Positions 32,329-40,503 of a stretch of 64,000 nucleotides of DNA are shown piece after piece. Location: the NCBI GenBank assembly GCA_900542575.1, contig UQOE01000003.1, positions 78,789 to 142,788 on the forward strand, given 5' to 3'. A program made the translations under genes and the position numbers. Under the pieces are notes generated by a model. The model saw nothing but the letters and a program-made list of their open reading frames with translations. It had not been told where the DNA came from and ran no database searches. The number at the start of each line of letters is the position of its first letter. Position 1 is the stretch's first letter. The DNA is from an uncultured Oscillospiraceae bacterium. Its GTDB lineage: Bacteria; Bacillota; Clostridia; Oscillospirales; Acutalibacteraceae.

Positions 32329-32376
32329 AGTAAATGATTCCTTTGGATACGGTATTAAATTTTCATTACTGTATCT

Positions 32377-32405
32377 ATTTTATCGTTTTGTCACACCCAC
32401 GGCAA
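32377..32405 (-). promoter_or_regulatory. Promoter of the twelve-gene hydE-nitrogenase-like-hyp operon
   Basis: Minus-strand TTGCCG, 17 bases, TAAAAT, about 50 bases before the HydE-like start. No other promoter-sized gap occurs until the operon terminator, so it probably drives all twelve genes. Confidence 0.6.
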
Positions 32406-32488
32406 GAATTGTTACAAAAATAGCATATTCTTTCTGCGAAAGACTGAAAAATTTGTGGAAAATTTATAAATATCTGGCTCGGGTCCGA

Positions 32489-32494
32489 TATAAT
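32489..32494 (+). promoter_or_regulatory. -10 element of the rubredoxin-flavoprotein gene
   Basis: Perfect TATAAT about 25 bases before the start codon, behind an AT-rich stretch; no good -35 at the usual spacing. Confidence 0.45.
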
Positions 32495-32519
32495 AGAAAA
32501 GAAAGGAAGGAGGATTTCC

Positions 32520-33137
32520 ATGAACAAAACCGCAATGTTCCGCTTAAGCTACGGTCTCTTCGTTCTGACCGCCGCCGAAAACGGCAAAAAGAACGGATGT
32601 ATTACCAACACCGCCATCCAGGCGGCCTCAAACCCGCTGCTCATCACATTCTGCGTCAACAAGGCCAATTTTACCCACGACATGATCCTGCACACCAAAA
32701 AAGCCTGCATCAGCGTGCTGAGCGAGGATGCCTCGTTCGACACGTTCCGGCACTTCGGGTTCCAGTCGGGCCGCGACGTGGACAAGTTCGCCGACTATAC
32801 ATCTTATAAGGACGATGTCAATGGCCTGCCCATCATTACGGCGGGCACCAACGCCTGCTTTTCCCTGAACGTGGTTAACACGGTCGACCTCGGCAGCCAC
32901 ACCATGTTCGTCGCCACCGTGGAGGACATGGATGTCCTCTCGGAGACCCCATCCGCCACGTATACCTATTATCAGAACCACATCAAGCCAAAACCGGATG
33001 CCCCGAAAGCCGCCGGCAAGACAGTCTGGCGCTGCCGCATCTGCGGGTACATCTATGAAGGCGACCCCATCCCGGACGACTTCATCTGTCCCGTCTGCAA
33101 ACATCCGGCCTCCGATTTCGAAAAAATTACGACGTGA
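32520..33137 (+). CDS. High-molecular-weight rubredoxin (flavin reductase-rubredoxin fusion)
   Basis: A 205-residue two-domain redox protein. Residues 1-155 form an FMN-binding flavin-reductase-like domain (FRLSYGLFVLTA, NGCITNTAIQAASNPLL). Residues 165-205 are a rubredoxin with paired CxxC motifs (WRCRICGYIYEGD, FICPVCKH). In Moorella the equivalent Hrb moves electrons from NAD(P)H to flavodiiron proteins that remove O2 or NO. It is transcribed divergently from the nitrogenase-like operon, so protection of, or electron supply to, oxygen-sensitive metalloenzymes is plausible. AAGGAGG precedes the ATG. Confidence 0.92.
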   Translation: MNKTAMFRLSYGLFVLTAAENGKKNGCITNTAIQAASNPLLITFCVNKANFTHDMILHTKKACISVLSEDASFDTFRHFGFQSGRDVDKFADYTSYKDDVNGLPIITAGTNACFSLNVVNTVDLGSHTMFVATVEDMDVLSETPSATYTYYQNHIKPKPDAPKAAGKTVWRCRICGYIYEGDPIPDDFICPVCKHPASDFEKITT

Positions 33138-33140
33138 AAA

Positions 33141-33176
33141 GACGGCGACCTGCCCGGGAGGGCGGGCCGTCGTTTT
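33141..33176 (+). terminator. Terminator of the rubredoxin-flavoprotein gene
   Basis: GC-rich stem (GACGGC...GCCGTC with inner CTGCCC/GGGCGG) followed by GTTTTG; nearly the same stem-loop recurs at 53662. Confidence 0.7.
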
Positions 33177-33362
33177 GTCCGGCGGTTTGGGAGGGACAAA
33201 TTGACTCAAACAGATATATTCGGTCTTGGGTCAGCCGGCAAGCCGGGTGACAAAAGAAAAATACAGACCTGAAACGCCAACCCGGCCAGATTGAGTCCCA
33301 CAAACGGCCGAAATCGTGTTTTAATAGAATGCAGAAATGATTGAATCCAGGAGGAAATTCCT

Positions 33363-34499
33363 ATGCAGGTTTATGCAGACAACGCAGCTACGACGAAGAT
33401 GAAGCCCGAAGCGGTGCAGGCGGTTACTGAGGCCATGAATGAGACCTACGGCAACCCGTCCGGGGTGTACGGCGCCGCGCGTGACGCGAAAATTGCCATG
33501 GAGGCGGCGCGGTACAGTATTGCGTCGCAGCTGGGGGCAAAGACGAATGAAATCTTCTTCACGTCCGGCGGCAGTGAATCGAACACGCAGGCGCTTCTGT
33601 CCGCCGCGGCCATGATGTCGCAGCAGGGGAAGACCCATATCATCACGACTGACATTGAGCACGCCTCGGTCCGGAAGCCCATTGAGCAGCTGGAGGCCAT
33701 GGGCTTTACCGTTACGACGGTCCACGTCGGCAAAGACGGTGTGCTGGACCCGGCAAGAATTCATGAGGCCATCCGCGAAGAGACCGCCGTGGTCTCGGTC
33801 ATGATGGCCAACAATGAGATCGGCACCATCCAGCCCATCCGGGAAATCGGTGCGCTCTGCCACATCGGAAATACCCTGTTCCACGTAGATGCGGTGCAGG
33901 CGGCGGGGCATCTGCCCATTGACGTTACGGACCTGGACTGCGACCTTCTCTCCCTCTCCGCCCACAAATTCGGCGGACCCAAGGGGGTCGGTGCCCTGTA
34001 TGCACGTTCCAATGTAGATCTCTCCCCGCTGATTCTCGGCGGACCCCAGGAGCGGGGGCGCCGCGCCGGCACGGAGAATGTCCCGGGTATCGTGGGCATG
34101 GCGGAGGCGCTGGACCTCGCCTGTGACCATATGGCGGAAAATACGAAGAAAACACTTGCCATGCGGGACAGGCTGATGGACGGCCTGCTGGCCATTCCGG
34201 GCACGACACTGAACGGAGACCGGGAAAAACGCCTTCCGGGCAACGTCAGCGTCTGCTTCGACGGCATTTCGTCCGAGGTCCTGCTGGTCAAGCTGGACGA
34301 GGCGGGCATCTGCGCCTCCGCCGGCAGCGCCTGCCAGGCGGGGTCGCTGGACCCGAGCCCGGTGCTCCTGGCCATCGGCCGCACCGAGGAGGAGGCCATG
34401 AGCTCCCTGCGGCTGACCATCAACGAGGACAATAACGACGCCGAGATCGATTATTTAATTGCGACGATAACGAAATGCGTGGAGGAGCTGCGGAAGTAA
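33363..34499 (+). CDS. NifS/IscS-like cysteine desulfurase
   Basis: A 378-residue PLP enzyme that takes sulfur from cysteine for Fe-S cluster assembly. N-terminal VYADNAATTKMKPEAV, GGSESNTQALL, the PLP-lysine block LSAHKFGGPKGVGALY, the RAGTENVPGIVG segment and the mobile catalytic-Cys loop CASAGSACQAG are all present. It is a group I (NifS/IscS) enzyme. No IscU/NifU follows. Position just beyond the divergent promoter region suggests sulfur supply for the neighbouring Fe-S-rich operon, though it may also be the housekeeping enzyme. AGGAGG precedes the ATG. Confidence 0.92.
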   Translation: MQVYADNAATTKMKPEAVQAVTEAMNETYGNPSGVYGAARDAKIAMEAARYSIASQLGAKTNEIFFTSGGSESNTQALLSAAAMMSQQGKTHIITTDIEHASVRKPIEQLEAMGFTVTTVHVGKDGVLDPARIHEAIREETAVVSVMMANNEIGTIQPIREIGALCHIGNTLFHVDAVQAAGHLPIDVTDLDCDLLSLSAHKFGGPKGVGALYARSNVDLSPLILGGPQERGRRAGTENVPGIVGMAEALDLACDHMAENTKKTLAMRDRLMDGLLAIPGTTLNGDREKRLPGNVSVCFDGISSEVLLVKLDEAGICASAGSACQAGSLDPSPVLLAIGRTEEEAMSSLRLTINEDNNDAEIDYLIATITKCVEELRK

Positions 34500-34529
34500 G
34501 CGCGCATGCGGTGAGAATATGATTTTTAT

Positions 34530-34562
34530 AGCCGTACCCGGAAACCGGGTGCGGCTGTTTTT
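34530..34562 (+). terminator. Terminator of the cysteine desulfurase gene
   Basis: Twelve-base-pair stem AGCCGTACCCGG/CCGGGTGCGGCT with AAA loop and GTTTTTCG tail. Confidence 0.85.
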
Positions 34563-34609
34563 CGTCCACGTGTCCGGCTGACATAGTTTCTTTCTATAGG
34601 CGTGCCCTC

Positions 34610-34638
34610 TTGACAGCCGGGCACCTCGGGAATACACT
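34610..34638 (+). promoter_or_regulatory. Promoter of the cysteine operon leader
   Basis: Perfect TTGACA, 17 bases, TACACT, about 80 bases before a short Cys/Met-rich reading frame. Confidence 0.75.
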
Positions 34639-34717
34639 ATAGACAAGCTATTTCATAGTATTCACATAAATTTACTAGGAAATCAAACCCACAGAGAACA
34701 GAAAGGAGCGATTCGAC

Positions 34718-34813
34718 ATGACAGACGGAATCTTCAGAAAGGACAGCATGATGATGTGTTGCTGCATGTGCATGTGCCATGCGGTTTCGTCGTCGTGTCG
34801 AATGTGCCTCTGA
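34718..34813 (+). CDS. Cys/Met-rich 31-residue leader peptide
   Basis: The reading frame starts at an ATG with AAAGGAG seven bases upstream and encodes MTDGIFRKDS followed by MMMCCCMCMCHA and then SSSCRMCL. Seven of 31 residues are Cys and seven are Met; six of the Cys codons are UGU/UGC in the window 34757-34810. It ends 27 bases before a strong terminator and is followed by cysteine synthase genes. That arrangement fits a leader peptide whose translation senses cysteine (or methionine) charging. A metal-binding peptide is the alternative. Confidence 0.7.
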   Translation: MTDGIFRKDSMMMCCCMCMCHAVSSSCRMCL

Positions 34814-34840
34814 GTTTTAGATAGATGGACCGAATTCAGT

Positions 34841-34880
34841 GAGCGGCAGCCGACAGGACTGCCGCTCTTTTTTGTCTTTT
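34841..34880 (+). terminator. Attenuator-type terminator before the SDR-cysK operon
   Basis: Nine-base-pair perfect stem GAGCGGCAG/CTGCCGCTC, loop of nine, then TTTTTTGTCTTTT. It sits between the leader peptide and the first structural gene, so read-through must be regulated or partial. Confidence 0.85.
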
Positions 34881-34897
34881 AGAAAGGAATCAGAAAA

Positions 34898-35689
34898 ATG
34901 GGTAATAAAGTTGTCATCATCACCGGCGCAGCACAGGGCATTGGACTGGCGGCTGCCAAACGTTTTGCAAAGGGCGGCTATTCTGTGGCACTCACAGATC
35001 TTCAGGCTGAGGAGGTCAAGAAACAGGCGGAACTGCTCCGCAATGACGGGTATGACGCCGTCGGCTATCCGCTGGACGTCACCAATTATGAGCAGGGCCA
35101 GCAGGTCGTCGCCCAGGTCGTCGAAAAATTCGGACGTATTGATGCGCTGTTCAACGATGCCGGCATCACCGGGCACCGGAAGACAATTCTGACCTTCGAC
35201 CCGGAACTCATCAAGCAGGCGGAGGATGTCAATCTCTGGGGCAGTCTCTATATGATTCAGCATGTGGCCCGTGTCTTCGTGGACAAGGGAATAAAAGGTT
35301 CTATCGTGAACGTCTCTTCCTTTGTCGCATCCCTGGCCGAGTGGTCGCCTTTCGCGTACGGCATTTCCAAATCGGCCGTGGATGGGCTGACTCGCGTCGC
35401 CGCCTTCCATCTGGGCAAATACGGCATCCGCGTCAACTCGGTTGCACCTGGATGCACAAAGACGGAAATGGCGAAAAAGTACGACTATGCAGATCCCAAA
35501 ATTCGCAAAATTCAGGCGGAGCGCAGTCTGCTCAACCGTTGGGTTGAGCCGGAGGAGATCGCCAATGCGGCCTTCTTCCTGGCCAGCGATGAGGCCAGCG
35601 CCATCACGGGCGTAAAACTGCCGGTAGATGCCGGATATACCACTACAAAAGAGAGCAACTTGAAGAGCCTTTACGGCGAGACGGAATAA
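34898..35689 (+). CDS. Short-chain dehydrogenase/reductase
   Basis: A 263-residue classical SDR: cofactor motif TGAAQGIGLAA, NDAGITGH, structural Ser in VNVSSFV and catalytic Tyr/Lys in YGISKSAVDGL, C-terminal GVKLPVDAGYTT. Asp in ALTDLQAEE after strand 2 suggests preference for NAD(H). First gene of the operon with cysteine synthase and the LanC-like protein; its substrate is unknown. GGAAT-type ribosome site directly after the attenuator. Confidence 0.88.
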   Translation: MGNKVVIITGAAQGIGLAAAKRFAKGGYSVALTDLQAEEVKKQAELLRNDGYDAVGYPLDVTNYEQGQQVVAQVVEKFGRIDALFNDAGITGHRKTILTFDPELIKQAEDVNLWGSLYMIQHVARVFVDKGIKGSIVNVSSFVASLAEWSPFAYGISKSAVDGLTRVAAFHLGKYGIRVNSVAPGCTKTEMAKKYDYADPKIRKIQAERSLLNRWVEPEEIANAAFFLASDEASAITGVKLPVDAGYTTTKESNLKSLYGETE

Positions 35690-35701
35690 GGAGTCATCAA
35701 T

Positions 35702-36709
35702 ATGTCTAAAATTCATAAATCAATCGCAGAGCTTGTTGGCAACACCCCGCTGGTCGAACTGACCAACTACGAAGAAAAACATGACCTGAAGGCACATGTC
35801 ATCGGAAAACTCGAATATCTGAATCCCACCGGCAGCGTCAAGGACCGTCTGGCCATTGCGCTGATCGAGGAGGGCAAGCAGAAGGGGAAGGTCAAAGAGG
35901 GAACCACCCTCGTCGATGTGACCAGCGGCAACACGGGCATCGCCCTCGCGGCCATCGGGCACGCGGAGAAGCTGGAGTTCATCCCCTATCTGGAGCACGG
36001 CACCACGAAAGAGCGCATCGATATCTACAAGGGCTACGGCCTCGATGTCCGCACGCTCTATGACATTGACGAGGTGGCCGACTTCGAGGAGAAGGGGCTC
36101 GTGCTGGACGATCTGGTGGCCGGCATCAACCGGATTGCCGATGAAAACGGCTACTACTACACCGGCCAGACCATCAGCGATGCGAACCAGAACTACCACT
36201 ACAAGACCACCGGCCCGGAGATCTGGGACGATACCGACGGCAAGGTGGACTACTTCGTCGCCATGGGCGGCACCGCCGGCACCCTGGTCGGCACAGGGCG
36301 CTATCTGAAAGAGAAGAACCCGGATGTGCAGATTGTCGGCGTGCAGTCGGCTCCGTCCTCCCGCCCGGACAGCCCGGATTTCACCGGCCACATCATCGAC
36401 GGCACTCTGCCGCTGGGCCGCGTGCCCGATTCGCTGGTCCCGACGATCATCAAGGACAACGAGGACAACGGCTTTGCCTTTGACGAGATCATCGATATCA
36501 AAGCAGAAGACGCTTACCGCACCGCACAGGAGACTGCGGAGACCGACGGACTCTTCCTCGGCACCTCTGCCGCCGCAGCCCTGACCGCCGCGATCCAGAT
36601 TGCGAAACGCCCGGAGGCAGAGGGTAAGAACATTGTCGTCATCTACCCGGACAACGGTTATAAATATCTGAGCACCGATCTTTACAACAGGGAGGCCGTA
36701 AAAGAATGA
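35702..36709 (+). CDS. cysK: Cysteine synthase (O-acetylserine sulfhydrylase family)
   Basis: A 335-residue fold-type II PLP enzyme. N-terminal VGNTPLVELTN, PLP-lysine motif NPTGSVKDRLA, substrate loop TSGNTGIALAAIG, phosphate loop MGGTAGTLVGTG and late GLFLGTSAAAALTAA are visible. It forms cysteine from O-acetylserine and sulfide; cystathionine beta-synthase-like use cannot be excluded. The loop after SGNTG (GHAEKLEFIPYLEHGTTKERI) differs from E. coli CysK, so substrate scope may differ. Coupled by ATGA to the LanC-like gene and preceded by a Cys-rich leader peptide. Confidence 0.88.
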   Translation: MSKIHKSIAELVGNTPLVELTNYEEKHDLKAHVIGKLEYLNPTGSVKDRLAIALIEEGKQKGKVKEGTTLVDVTSGNTGIALAAIGHAEKLEFIPYLEHGTTKERIDIYKGYGLDVRTLYDIDEVADFEEKGLVLDDLVAGINRIADENGYYYTGQTISDANQNYHYKTTGPEIWDDTDGKVDYFVAMGGTAGTLVGTGRYLKEKNPDVQIVGVQSAPSSRPDSPDFTGHIIDGTLPLGRVPDSLVPTIIKDNEDNGFAFDEIIDIKAEDAYRTAQETAETDGLFLGTSAAAALTAAIQIAKRPEAEGKNIVVIYPDNGYKYLSTDLYNREAVKE

Positions 36710-38112
36710 GCAGCATACGATTCGGCAAAAAACTGCCGTTTAAACGCAATACCGATGAAGATTATCTGACCGCCGTGCGCCAGATTGCGGCGTACCTGAA
36801 ATCTACCGAGGTCGTCACCCCGCAGGGCAAATACTGGCAGGTCAGCCCGGAGCCGGGAAATGAGTACAAGGGCGACCTGATTATCACCAAAAAAGGCCTC
36901 TATGCCGGATCCGCCGGAATCGGCCAGTTCTTCCTCCAGCTCTTTGAGGTGACCGGCGAGGAGCAGTATTTGCAGGAGGCAAAGGACGCCGCGGAATATA
37001 TCCTGAACACCTACGAGGGCCCCGGATTTTTCAACGAGATTCTCCACGGCGAGGGCGGCGGCGTCTGGCCCGTCAAGGGCTGGGGCACCAGCGTCTACGT
37101 GGGCCCGGCGGGCCAGGGCATCTTCCTGGAGCAGCTCTATGCCCATGTCCCGGATGCGCGCTACCATCAGTTCCTGATTACCGCGGCGGACGACGCCATT
37201 GCCGCCGCCACCGAGGACGAGACCGGCCTGCACTGGACCGATCAGTCCGACCTGATGGCCGACGGCTCCTACGGCTTCTTCTTCCTCTATGTCTACCGGA
37301 AGACCGGCGACGCCAAATATCTCGATGCAGCCAAAAAAGTCGTCGACTTCGCCAATTCCAAAGCGGTGAAAGCCGACATCGGCGGCATCTATTTCAAGAA
37401 CCTGGATCTGACGCTGGTGGGCTGGGAGTCCAAAGAGACGGTCTTCCCGAACTACTCCCACGGCGCGGCGGGAACCGGCTACCTGAATACCCTTCTCTAT
37501 GAGGAGACCGGGGATGAGCACTATCTGGACGTCGCAAAAGAGGTCGTCAAATTCCTGTCCGCCATCGTCGAAGGCGATGACGACGGCGCCCTGATTCCGT
37601 ATCTCTATAACCCGGAGCGGGGCTCCTTCCACGACTTCTACTATCTGTCCACCTGCCACGGCCCGGTCGGAACCACGATTCTGTTCCGCAAACTCTATGA
37701 CGTGACCGGCGACCGGCAGTATCTGGAGTGGGTCGACGTCCTGACCAAAGGCATCCTGAAAACCGGTGCGCCCCTTATCCATACGCCCGGCTACTGGAAC
37801 AGCTACTGCCTGTGCTGCGGCGCCCCCGGCGTTCTGCAGCATTTTGTCAAGACGGCGGAAGTGCTCGGGGACGACTCCTACCTGAAAGATGCCCGTGACA
37901 CCGCCGACAAACTCCTCGGCGACTCCTGGAACGACGAAAAGGGCCGCCGCTGGTACGCGGCCTGGACCCGCAAGCTCCCGGGATTCGTGGAGACCTACAC
38001 CGGCCTCTACGCCGGTGCCGCCGGAGCCGGCCTGTCGCTGCTGTCCCTTTATGCACATGACAAGGGGATCTCGCTTCCGACCCAGACGGTGGAGTACTTT
38101 TTGCTGAAATAA
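36706..38112 (+). CDS. LanC-like protein
   Basis: A 468-residue alpha-barrel protein with repeated LanC motifs: GLYAGSAGIGQF, NYSHGAAGTGYL, STCHGPVGTTILF, YCLCCGAPGVLQHF and GLYAGAAGAGLS. The Cys-His pair in STCHG and Cys in CCGAPG correspond to the zinc ligands of lanthionine cyclases and LanCL proteins, which activate a thiol for addition to dehydroamino acids. No LanB/LanM dehydratase or transporter is present, so lantibiotic synthesis is unlikely. Coupling to cysteine synthase suggests a thiol-addition role, as in eukaryotic LanCL. Function inferred. Confidence 0.8.
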   Translation: MSSIRFGKKLPFKRNTDEDYLTAVRQIAAYLKSTEVVTPQGKYWQVSPEPGNEYKGDLIITKKGLYAGSAGIGQFFLQLFEVTGEEQYLQEAKDAAEYILNTYEGPGFFNEILHGEGGGVWPVKGWGTSVYVGPAGQGIFLEQLYAHVPDARYHQFLITAADDAIAAATEDETGLHWTDQSDLMADGSYGFFFLYVYRKTGDAKYLDAAKKVVDFANSKAVKADIGGIYFKNLDLTLVGWESKETVFPNYSHGAAGTGYLNTLLYEETGDEHYLDVAKEVVKFLSAIVEGDDDGALIPYLYNPERGSFHDFYYLSTCHGPVGTTILFRKLYDVTGDRQYLEWVDVLTKGILKTGAPLIHTPGYWNSYCLCCGAPGVLQHFVKTAEVLGDDSYLKDARDTADKLLGDSWNDEKGRRWYAAWTRKLPGFVETYTGLYAGAAGAGLSLLSLYAHDKGISLPTQTVEYFLLK

Positions 38113-38119
38113 AGTTTTA

Positions 38120-38155
38120 GGACCGCTGCAGGATGGCCTGCAGCGGTCCTTGTCA
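38120..38155 (+). terminator. Terminator of the SDR-cysK-lanC operon
   Basis: Perfect 13-bp stem GGACCGCTGCAGG/CCTGCAGCGGTCC with loop ATGG; the tail TTGTC is only weakly U-rich. Confidence 0.7.
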
Positions 38156-38166
38156 GTGCGTCAAAT

Positions 38167-38335
38167 GGTACCGGATTCCGCTCATTTGGAGTTTAGGCCC
38201 GGCTTCTGAGGCCTTTTCTGGTACCGGACTGCCGCATATAAAAAGAAGGTACCAGGAAGTTAATCAGAACTTGACTTATGATTAAAAATCCCGGTACCTG
38301 TTTCTTAAATACAAGCCAACTGGTACTTCAGTACC
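38167..38335 (-). repeat. GGTACC-rich repeat, copy A
   Basis: GGTACC or one-base variants occur at 38167, 38220, 38248, 38293, 38322 and 38330, with 28-29-base gaps between the paired ones. The part 38248-38298 can fold into a long hairpin. Read on the minus strand the whole segment aligns with copy B at 40504-40662, motif for motif. It overlaps the stop codon of the acylphosphatase gene. Confidence 0.75.
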
Positions 38336-38600
38336 TCACCTCAAACCCGGTTTCGCGCTCAGACAGCGGCCGGGAGGAGACATCTAAATTGTCGATGCGG
38401 ATGTAGCGGTCCGTCATGAGCCGCTCGACCATCCAGTCGATATCCTCCTGTTCTCCCTGGACCTCCATGGTCACGGACCCGTCGTACTCGTTGCGGACCC
38501 AGCCGGTGAGGCCGCGGTCCCGGGCCAGATTGCAGGCGGTCCAGCGAAAGCCCACGGCCTGGACGCGGCCGGTGAAGACAATGTGTTTGCGCTTTTTCAT
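38328..38600 (-). CDS. acyP: Acylphosphatase
   Basis: A 90-residue acylphosphatase that hydrolyses acyl phosphates such as acetyl or carbamoyl phosphate. The catalytic loop FTGRVQAVGFRWTA holds the conserved Arg and GWVRNEYDGSVTMEVQG holds the catalytic Asn. The ATG overlaps the TrmO stop. The C-terminal codons and stop (EVRY) lie inside the GGTACC repeat, suggesting that the repeat was inserted or that the gene end evolved with it. Confidence 0.92.
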   Translation of the reverse strand: MKKRKHIVFTGRVQAVGFRWTACNLARDRGLTGWVRNEYDGSVTMEVQGEQEDIDWMVERLMTDRYIRIDNLDVSSRPLSERETGFEVRY

Positions 38601-39286
38601 ATCAGATCTACCACCGTGAGGACGTCGCCTTCTATGCGGAACTTGACGTCAAAATTCAAATAGGAGAGGCCGTAAATACGCGATGGATCCCGCTGGTACT
38701 GCGGCCTTGGGTCGTGGGACAGGATGCCGAGGAGTTCCTCCCGGTTCTCTTCCTGGACGCGATTCAGCAGCGGTTTCGGGAACTCCACGTGCAGGCTCAG
38801 GTCCGAGAGGCCCGCGGTGAACCCTTCGGCGGCGTTCGGGATGCTGTCGCTGTACGGAATATACGGTTTGATATCCAGAATAGGGGTGCCGTCCATGAGG
38901 TCGGCCCCGGAGACCACGAGGGTCGGCCCGTCGGGCCCTTCCAGCCGCACTTCCTCCAGCTTTACCGCGCTGATGCCGATGGGGTTCGGGCGATTCGGCG
39001 ACCGGGTGGCGAACACGCCGAGGCGCCGGTTCCCGCCCAGCCGCGGCGGCCGGACGGTGGGGGAGAAGGTATAGGGCTCTTTCGCCTGCTCCCGCTTTGC
39101 AATGACATCGGAGAATTCCCAGATGAGCCAGATATGCGAAAAGTCCGAGAGACCGCGGAACGCATCTGGATTGCGGTATTCCGGCTCCAGCACGACGGTG
39201 CTGCGCAGGCCGGGATTGACGGTGCCCTGGCGGGGCAGCCCGAATTTGCCTTTGAGATTGGTGTGTAGAATGGCAACCGGTTTCAA
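38597..39286 (-). CDS. TrmO/TsaA-family tRNA methyltransferase
   Basis: A 229-residue beta-barrel SAM-dependent enzyme of the TrmO (TsaA-like) family, which methylates N6-threonylcarbamoyladenosine at position 37 of some tRNAs. Signatures: the LSDFSHIWLIWEF block, FATRSPNRPNPIGISAVKLEEV and GADLMDGTPILDIKPYIPY. A TTG start is inferred: AAAGGAG precedes it by about eleven bases, no in-frame ATG is near, and the family N-terminus (KPVAILHT) begins directly after it. Probably co-transcribed with acylphosphatase. Confidence 0.88.
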   Translation of the reverse strand: MKPVAILHTNLKGKFGLPRQGTVNPGLRSTVVLEPEYRNPDAFRGLSDFSHIWLIWEFSDVIAKREQAKEPYTFSPTVRPPRLGGNRRLGVFATRSPNRPNPIGISAVKLEEVRLEGPDGPTLVVSGADLMDGTPILDIKPYIPYSDSIPNAAEGFTAGLSDLSLHVEFPKPLLNRVQEENREELLGILSHDPRPQYQRDPSRIYGLSYLNFDVKFRIEGDVLTVVDLI

Positions 39287-39304
39287 CTTTACCTGCTCCT
39301 TTCA

Positions 39305-39333
39305 TTGCAACGGAGGGTGTTTGGGACTAAAAT
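39305..39333 (+). promoter_or_regulatory. Promoter of the alanine racemase gene
   Basis: TTGCAA, 17 bases, TAAAAT, about 30 bases before the start codon in the divergent region with trmO. Confidence 0.55.
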
Positions 39334-39364
39334 TATACCATATTGAGTAATACAGGTGATAATT

Positions 39365-40492
39365 ATGAAACCCCAGAGAGTTTATGCACAGATTGACCTC
39401 GAGGCCATCTGCCACAACGTCCGCGAATCCATGAAAAAGGTGGGGCCGGACGTCAAGTCTATGGCTGTCGTCAAAGCGGACGCCTATGGACACGGCGCAG
39501 TCCAGGTCGCCCAGATGCTCAGCGGCATCGGCGTGTACGGTTTTGCCGTCGCCACCGTCGAAGAGGGCGTGGAGCTCCGTACCAGCGGTCTGGAGAAGCC
39601 CATTCTGGTGCTCGGCCATGTGTTCCCGGATGAGTGGAAGCGGGCCATTTCCCACGACATCGCCATGCCGGTATCTTCCTATGAGCTTGCCGCGCAAATT
39701 GACAAGGCCGCCCACGAGCTGGATACGCCGGCAAAAATTCATGTCGCCGTCGATACCGGCATGGGCCGCATAGGGTTTCAGCCGAACGAAGAGAGCGTGG
39801 AGGAAATCAAACGAATTTTTACGCTGAAGGATATCGAACCGGAAGGCGTCTTCACACACTTTGCCTGTGCCGACTGCGCAGACAAGACGTCCCGCAATCG
39901 TCAGATTGCCAAATTCCTGGACTTCACGCAGAAGCTTTCCAGAGCTGGCTGCCATTTCCCCATTCGCCACATGTGCAACTCTGCGGCGGTCATGGAGGGG
40001 ACCGATGATTATCTGGATATGGTTCGGCTGGGCATCACCATCTATGGTCTGCTGCCGAGCGACGAGGTGAATCCCGCCAACCTGGATCTCCGCCCCGCCA
40101 TGAGCCTGGTCAGCCACATTGCCCATCTGAAGACGGTGGGCCCGGGCTTTACGGTAGGCTATGGTTCCACTTATACGACAACGAAGCCGGAGACCACGAT
40201 TGCCACCATTCCGGTGGGCTACGCCGACGGCTATCCGCGCCTTCTCTCCAACAAAGGCTATGTGCTCATCCAGGGCAAACACTGCCCCATCGTCGGCCGG
40301 GTCTGCATGGACCAGTTTATGGCAGATGTCTCGGACCTGGAGGATGTCCAAATTGGGGATGAGGTTGTCCTGATCGGCCGCCAGGGGGACGACGAAATCC
40401 GCGTCGAAGATCTCTCCGCCCTCTGCGGGCGGTTCAATTATGAATTCGTCTGCGACATCAACAAGCGGGTTCCGCGGGTGTATAAACACTGA
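39365..40492 (+). CDS. alr: Alanine racemase
   Basis: A 375-residue PLP enzyme making D-alanine for peptidoglycan. N-terminal RVYAQIDLEAI, PLP-lysine motif MAVVKADAYGHGA, HFACAD region, C-terminal domain motif GYGSTYTT with the catalytic Tyr, and VCMDQFMADVSD are visible. The ATG has AGGTG seven bases upstream; an in-frame GTG nine bases earlier is less likely. Single-gene unit; its stop is directly followed by repeat copy B. Confidence 0.94.
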   Translation: MKPQRVYAQIDLEAICHNVRESMKKVGPDVKSMAVVKADAYGHGAVQVAQMLSGIGVYGFAVATVEEGVELRTSGLEKPILVLGHVFPDEWKRAISHDIAMPVSSYELAAQIDKAAHELDTPAKIHVAVDTGMGRIGFQPNEESVEEIKRIFTLKDIEPEGVFTHFACADCADKTSRNRQIAKFLDFTQKLSRAGCHFPIRHMCNSAAVMEGTDDYLDMVRLGITIYGLLPSDEVNPANLDLRPAMSLVSHIAHLKTVGPGFTVGYGSTYTTTKPETTIATIPVGYADGYPRLLSNKGYVLIQGKHCPIVGRVCMDQFMADVSDLEDVQIGDEVVLIGRQGDDEIRVEDLSALCGRFNYEFVCDINKRVPRVYKH

Positions 40493-40503
40493 GGGACGCA
40501 AAA

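Noticed and set aside
34718..34813. The Cys-rich peptide as a lanthipeptide precursor for the LanC-like protein
   Set aside because: No LanB/LanM dehydratase, protease or exporter is present, there is no typical leader, and the terminator plus cysteine synthase context fits attenuation better.
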